This document shows positions 8,268-8,930 of a DNA stretch of 8,930 nucleotides, one piece after another. Made by a program: the position numbers and the translations under genes. This DNA comes from Gammaproteobacteria bacterium (GTDB taxonomy: Bacteria > Pseudomonadota > Gammaproteobacteria > GCA-001735895), in the NCBI GenBank assembly GCA_003645435.1, contig QNFD01000093.1, positions 1-8,930 of the forward strand, written 5' to 3'. Numbering within the stretch: position 1 is the stretch's first letter; each line of letters starts with the position of its first letter. A model generated the notes under the pieces. That model searched no databases and was not told the origin of the DNA. It worked only from the letters and a program-made list of their open reading frames with translations.

Positions 8268-8563
8268 AATGGTTTTCCTTTTCAGGTTCTAAAGTCTCGA
8301 CTCGGGCACCGGGCATGGCCACGTCACTATGGAGATGTTTTTGTTCACGATGAATCATTATCGGGGTTTTTTCTGCCCGGGTCGATCAGAAATGCAATGA
8401 TATGTGTGTCTTTTTAATCTATTAGAACCGCCGGGATAATATACAACCTTGGGCGTACCTCGGCAGACCTGCATAATATTGGCTCCCAAGGAAGCGATTG
8501 CGGATTCTGTAGTACACTATCCCTGCCCGTTAGACAGCACATAATTAGTAATTGAAACCCTCT
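8268..8563. other. Divergent intergenic region with an inverted repeat
   Basis: This stretch of nearly 300 bases separates the minus-strand membrane-protein gene from the plus-strand MFS gene and should hold both promoters. I see no RNA gene, riboswitch or convincing promoter pair. It contains a 7-base inverted repeat, CCTTGGG (8447-8453) and CCCAAGG (8485-8491), around a 31-base interior with a smaller GCAG/CTGC repeat. A TATCAT on the minus strand (8397-8402) could be a -10 box for the membrane-protein gene, without a good -35. Confidence 0.4.
8447..8491. repeat. Inverted repeat upstream of the MFS gene
   Basis: Arms of seven bases (8447-8453 and 8485-8491) are exact reverse complements. 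The interior includes GCAG-AC-CTGC at 8463-8472. It lies 73 bases before the MFS start codon. It could be a regulatory stem or protein site, or chance. Confidence 0.3.
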
Positions 8564-8930
8564 ATGCCCGATTCGATTAAATTATTACCTAGCCTTCGCT
8601 TCCGGCCGTTTTTTCTAACCCAGCTACTAGGTGCTTTTAACGATAACCTTTATAAAAATGGCCTGACGATTTTTATAGCCTTCCAGGCAGCCAATATTTC
8701 CAGGGACGCAAGCAATACGCTGGTGAATATTGCGGCTGGCCTTTTTATCCTGCCTTTCTTTTTGTTTTCTCCGATCGCCGGCCAACTCGCGGACAAGTTC
8801 GAAAAATCGAAACTGATACGGCGTATCAAGCAGCTCGAAATTTTTATCATGATACTTGGAGCCATATCGTTTTATTTACAAAGTGCTGAATTATTGATCG
8901 CTATTCTGTTTCTGATGGGCACTCAATCAG
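8564..8930 (+). CDS. MFS transporter, LplT/Aas-like (partial, C-terminus beyond window)
   Basis: My translation from ATG at 8564 stays open for 122 codons to the window edge. The opening RFRPFFLTQLLGAFNDNLYKNGL (residues about 12-34) is typical of a group of MFS proteins related to the lysophospholipid flippase LplT and to proteins in which that transporter is fused to a glycerophospholipid acyltransferase (Aas-type). Helices are seen at about 14-40 and 52-73, then the MFS loop motif between helices 2 and 3, GQLADKFEKSKLIRRIK (residues 76-92), with helix 3 at about 94-110. The likely role is moving lysophospholipids across the inner membrane for reacylation. Whether an acyltransferase and an AMP-ligase domain follow cannot be told here. 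No strong Shine-Dalgarno precedes the ATG (GAAACCC only), so the start rests on the family N-terminus. It is divergent from the small membrane-protein gene. Confidence 0.85.
   Translation, partial: MPDSIKLLPSLRFRPFFLTQLLGAFNDNLYKNGLTIFIAFQAANISRDASNTLVNIAAGLFILPFFLFSPIAGQLADKFEKSKLIRRIKQLEIFIMILGAISFYLQSAELLIAILFLMGTQS

Noticed and set aside
8158..8358. Minus-strand open frame of 66 codons starting before the small membrane protein
   Set aside because: Its second half is an out-of-frame reading of the membrane-protein N-terminus, no Shine-Dalgarno precedes its ATG, and no family is recognised. A short leader peptide cannot be excluded.
1..8930. CRISPR arrays, tRNA or rRNA genes, transposases, phage or defence genes
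   Set aside because: None was seen; apart from short intergenic stretches, the window is filled by recognisable metabolic and housekeeping-type genes.

Overview
The window looks like a chromosomal segment of a Gram-negative bacterium, most likely a gammaproteobacterium. The reasons are the five-step histidine utilisation (hut) genes of the Pseudomonas type (HutF and HutG rather than HutG/HutE alone), a HutC-type operator, a full-length YgiQ-family radical SAM protein, and an LplT/Aas-like MFS gene. The genus cannot be named from the sequence alone. No phage, transposase, CRISPR or defence gene was seen.

Layout. Bases 1-826 (minus) hold the N-terminal two thirds of imidazolonepropionase HutI, cut by the window edge. 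Bases 827-947 are a divergent control region with a perfect 20-bp palindrome (842-861) whose core matches the HutC operator. Bases 948-4656 (plus) are a tight operon, hutF-hutH-hutG, with a 2-base gap and then a 4-base ATGA overlap. Bases 4657-4826 are non-coding and contain a compact GC-rich repeat-like element built of nested inverted repeats (4661-4758). Bases 4827-7022 (plus) encode a YgiQ-family radical SAM protein. Bases 7042-7776 (minus), convergent with it across 19 bases, encode a NYN nuclease-like domain joined to a C-terminal OST-HTH/LOTUS domain. Bases 7854-8267 (minus) encode a four-helix small membrane protein of unknown function starting at GTG. Bases 8268-8563 are non-coding. 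Bases 8564-8930 (plus) are the start of an MFS transporter, cut by the right edge.

How the genes work together. HutH deaminates histidine to urocanate, HutI opens imidazolone propionate to N-formimino-glutamate, HutF deiminates this to N-formyl-glutamate, and HutG deformylates it to glutamate and formate. Urocanase (HutU) and the repressor HutC are the missing pieces and are probably encoded just left of the window. The palindrome overlaps the predicted hutI promoter and lies upstream of hutF, so one site could control both arms. The genes right of 4657 show no evident link to histidine metabolism. The most noteworthy items are the operator, the repeat-like element after hutG and the NYN-LOTUS protein. 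I found no clear sign of a wholly new system.
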